The translations under genes were made by a program, and so were the position numbers. Shown piece after piece: positions 62,901-64,000 of a stretch of DNA of 64,000 nucleotides. Location: assembly GCF_002899895.1 (NCBI RefSeq), contig NZ_PPEI02000001.1, positions 62,001-126,000 of the forward strand. The letters run 5' to 3'. The DNA comes from Chryseobacterium oncorhynchi. Lineage in GTDB: Bacteria; Bacteroidota; Bacteroidia; Flavobacteriales; Weeksellaceae. The notes under the pieces are model-generated. The model was not told the DNA's origin. It did no database searches and worked only from the letters and a program-made list of their open reading frames with translations. Numbering within the stretch: the first letter of the stretch is position 1; each line of letters opens with the position of its first letter.

Positions 62901-64000
62901 GTCTTAATGACTGCTTTTGTAGCTTCTTTAGGCTTTCTTCCTATGGCCATAAGTAACGGAGCAGGAGCAGAAGTGCAGAGACCTTTGGCGACGGTAGTTA
63001 TTGGCGGGCTGATGCTGGCAACACTTTTAACCTTATTTGTGCTTCCTATTCTCTACGTCTTATTTGAACATATTAATAAAGATAAAATGAAATTCTCTAA
63101 AAAAATAAACTATAAAAAGTTATCTGTTTTCTTGCTATTGGTTTCTTTCGGAAGTCTTCAGGCTCAGGAAAACATCACTTTTGAACAAGCTCTGGAAAAA
63201 GCAATTCAGCAAAACGGAACCCTTAAAAGTTCAAAATTAATCTCAGATTATCAGGAAAAATTAAAGGCTAGCTATCTTGATCTTCCTCAACTGGAAGTTA
63301 CCGGAGCAATTGGACAGATTCAGGGAGAAGAAACCGACAACTCATTCGGAATCTCCCAGAAGTTTAGTTTTCCGACAGTTTATTCAAAAAGAAAACAGAT
63401 GCTGGATGCAGAATGGACAGCAAGTGTTATTAATCAAAACCTTACAAAAACACAGCTTACAAAAGAGGTTACAGATGTTTTTTATAGAATTTTAGTACTA
63501 CAGGAGAAGAAAAAAGTATTGGAATATATCAGCCAGCTGTACAGCAATTTTGCCAATAAAGCCAGTTTAAGATTAAAAAAAGGTGAAGCCAATATTTTGG
63601 AGGAATCAACTGCGGAAATTCAAAAAGAACAGATGCAGGTACAATTGAATTCTCTCGAAAATGACCTGAATATAGCCAAATTACAGCTTCAGTTACTTCT
63701 TCAATCTGAAAACACCTACCAACCCGTTGCAGATAAGGCTGTAATGGATGTAGGACTTCAGCTTTCTGAAGAAATGACCAAACAACATCCTCAGCTTCAA
63801 TATTTGCAACAACAGATCAAAATAGGAGAGGCGGAAGTACAACTTGAAAAAAGCAGACTTCTTCCTGAACTTATGGTAGGGTATACCAACCAAAGCATGA
63901 AAAACATTAATAACAACCGTTTTAATTCTGTTCAGGTCGGAGTAGGTATTCCTTTATTCACAAAAGGACAAAGAGCTATGACAAAAGCAGCACAGGCAAA
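59964..64000 (+). CDS. CzcA-type heavy-metal RND efflux pump fused to a TolC-like module (3' end beyond window)
   Basis: Open frame from ATG 59964 to the window end, at least 1345 codons. Residues 1-~1036 are an HME-RND inner-membrane pump: MLNKIIEFSVKNKLIIAL, THE DFGLIVDGAVIIVE motif with D401, D407 and E414 (divalent-cation signature as in CzcA), and FGVAVLNGIVLISEFNR. At residue 1042 a second M starts MKFSKKINYKKLSVFLLLVS then FGSLQAQ, a signal-peptide-like stretch, followed by a TolC-like region (ITFEQALEKAIQQN, coiled helices). Fusion is continuous in frame; whether it is processed is unknown. Confidence 0.88.
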   Translation, partial: MLNKIIEFSVKNKLIIALFTIGLVLLGVYETTKLPIDAQPDITNNQVQIITTAPSYGAADIERLVTFPIEQSTSNISGITELRSLSRFGLSLVTVVFDDKTDVYWARQQVQERLQLVQDNIPAGIGKPELGPISTGLGEIFQYVVRAKKGYENVYDETELRTIQDWVVRRQLLGTKGVADVSSFGGKLKQYEIAINPNKLQAFNININDVFAALEKNNQNTGGAYIEKKETVLFIRSEGLLGSTEDIGSIQVAETKEGIPVHIKDVASVKIGYATRYGAMTYNDTGEVSGAIVLMLKGENANEVITNIKQRLEKIQESLPEGVVIEPFLDRAKMVNNTISTVKTNLMEGALIVVFILVLFLGNFRAGLLVASVIPLAMLFAIIMMNIFGVGGNLMSLGALDFGLIVDGAVIIVEAVLHQLAHKKHFGKDNMLSKNEMNEQVSSSATKMVNSAVFGQIIILIVYLPIFTLQGIEGKMFKPMAQTVAFALIGAFILSLTYIPMMSSLVLSRKKKEKDNISDKVMTKVEIGHQKFLMKALKYQKTIILGVLILFAGAVFTLSRMGGEFIPSLEEGDFAVEMRILQGSNINETKKVTTQASSILLKQFPEVQKIVVKIGSAEIPTEPMPMDAGDMIIVLKPKKEWTSASSFPELSEKMSKALSVIPGLTTSFQFPVQMRFNELMTGARQDIVCKIYGEDLDSLTTYAKKLGSVINSVKGAQDLYIEPVVGAPQVVIDYNRSELSRYNISVAEINRVINMAFAGQTAGALYEGEKKFDIVVRMDNEHKKDITSIQNLLVPTASGEQVPLSQLAKVELKNSPNQIQREDTKRRIIVGFNAKGRDVQSIVEELQQKVNKNIKFSPGYTVSYGGTFENLNEAKARLGIAVPISLVMIFLLLFFAFGSVKHSLLIYTAIPLSAIGGVYFLALRGMPFSISAGVGFIALFGVAVLNGIVLISEFNRLKNNGITNTSRIVLMGTRIRLRPVLMTAFVASLGFLPMAISNGAGAEVQRPLATVVIGGLMLATLLTLFVLPILYVLFEHINKDKMKFSKKINYKKLSVFLLLVSFGSLQAQENITFEQALEKAIQQNGTLKSSKLISDYQEKLKASYLDLPQLEVTGAIGQIQGEETDNSFGISQKFSFPTVYSKRKQMLDAEWTASVINQNLTKTQLTKEVTDVFYRILVLQEKKKVLEYISQLYSNFANKASLRLKKGEANILEESTAEIQKEQMQVQLNSLENDLNIAKLQLQLLLQSENTYQPVADKAVMDVGLQLSEEMTKQHPQLQYLQQQIKIGEAEVQLEKSRLLPELMVGYTNQSMKNINNNRFNSVQVGVGIPLFTKGQRAMTKAAQA

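Noticed and set aside
1-64000. CRISPR arrays, rRNA and tRNA genes
   Set aside because: No spaced identical repeats of CRISPR type and no tRNA/rRNA-like sequence was recognised on reading both strands; a tRNAscan or Infernal run would be decisive.

Overview
The window is AT-rich chromosomal DNA from a Bacteroidota bacterium, most likely a flavobacterium of the Chryseobacterium/Weeksellaceae type. The evidence is the flavobacterial promoter elements (TTG, about 19 bp, TAnnTTTG), a carboxypeptidase-like domain at the N-terminus of the TonB receptor, an Rhs tip with a Bacteroidota-style pre-toxin region, and an RND pump fused to a TolC-type channel. I saw no rRNA, tRNA or CRISPR array. The species call is an inference from protein style.

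Layout. 1-0.9 kb: 3' part of a nitrilase-family gene, then two direct copies of a ~180 bp repeat. 1.4-7.9 kb (minus strand): a DNA-repair cluster (MBL exonuclease, ATP-dependent DNA ligase, Lhr-type helicase, PdeM) with gpmA inserted before pdeM. 8.1-9.8 kb: a lipoprotein with a permuted papain-like domain and a small membrane protein. 10-24.9 kb: accessory metabolism and regulators (SDRs, heme-binding HbpS type, AraC, Crp/Fnr, HxlR, NrtR-like Nudix, two MFS pumps, esterases, FrnE-type DsbA, nucleosidase, GNAT). 24.9-29.3 kb: a very AT-rich polymorphic-toxin scrap yard. It has an orphan Rhs tip translationally coupled to a candidate immunity gene, two further related lipoproteins, a decayed second Rhs tip, a 23-bp tandem array like an IS21-family end, and an outer-membrane beta-barrel gene.

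29.4-44.4 kb: the main system, a nine-gene NRPS-independent siderophore operon. Order: PLP decarboxylase, IucA/IucC synthetase fused to an acetyltransferase, N-monooxygenase, second IucA/IucC synthetase, MATE exporter, acyl carrier protein, AMP-dependent ligase, TonB receptor, PepSY membrane protein. A VioC/AsnO-type Fe(II)/2OG oxygenase is transcribed divergently from an overlapping promoter region. The core order matches rhizobactin-1021/aerobactin-type clusters (RhbB-C-D-E-F) with C and D fused. The ACP and ligase are unusual additions that suggest an acyl modification.

44.4-50.7 kb: a MocR-type regulator divergent from a biotin operon whose first gene is an unrecognised ferritin-like di-iron protein, followed by bioF, bioD, bioB and bioA. 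No bioC/bioH is present here. 50.8-59.2 kb: HxlR, MBL hydrolase, CynX-type MFS, AraC, CPA1 Na+/H+ antiporter, siderophore-interacting flavoprotein, Crp/Fnr, LysE and LysR. The antiporter and flavoprotein promoters carry FNR-like boxes at identical spacing, and the SDR gene at 12.1-13.2 kb has two similar boxes. 59.3-64 kb: a small secreted protein and a CzcA-type metal efflux pump that continues in frame into a TolC-like module and runs off the window.
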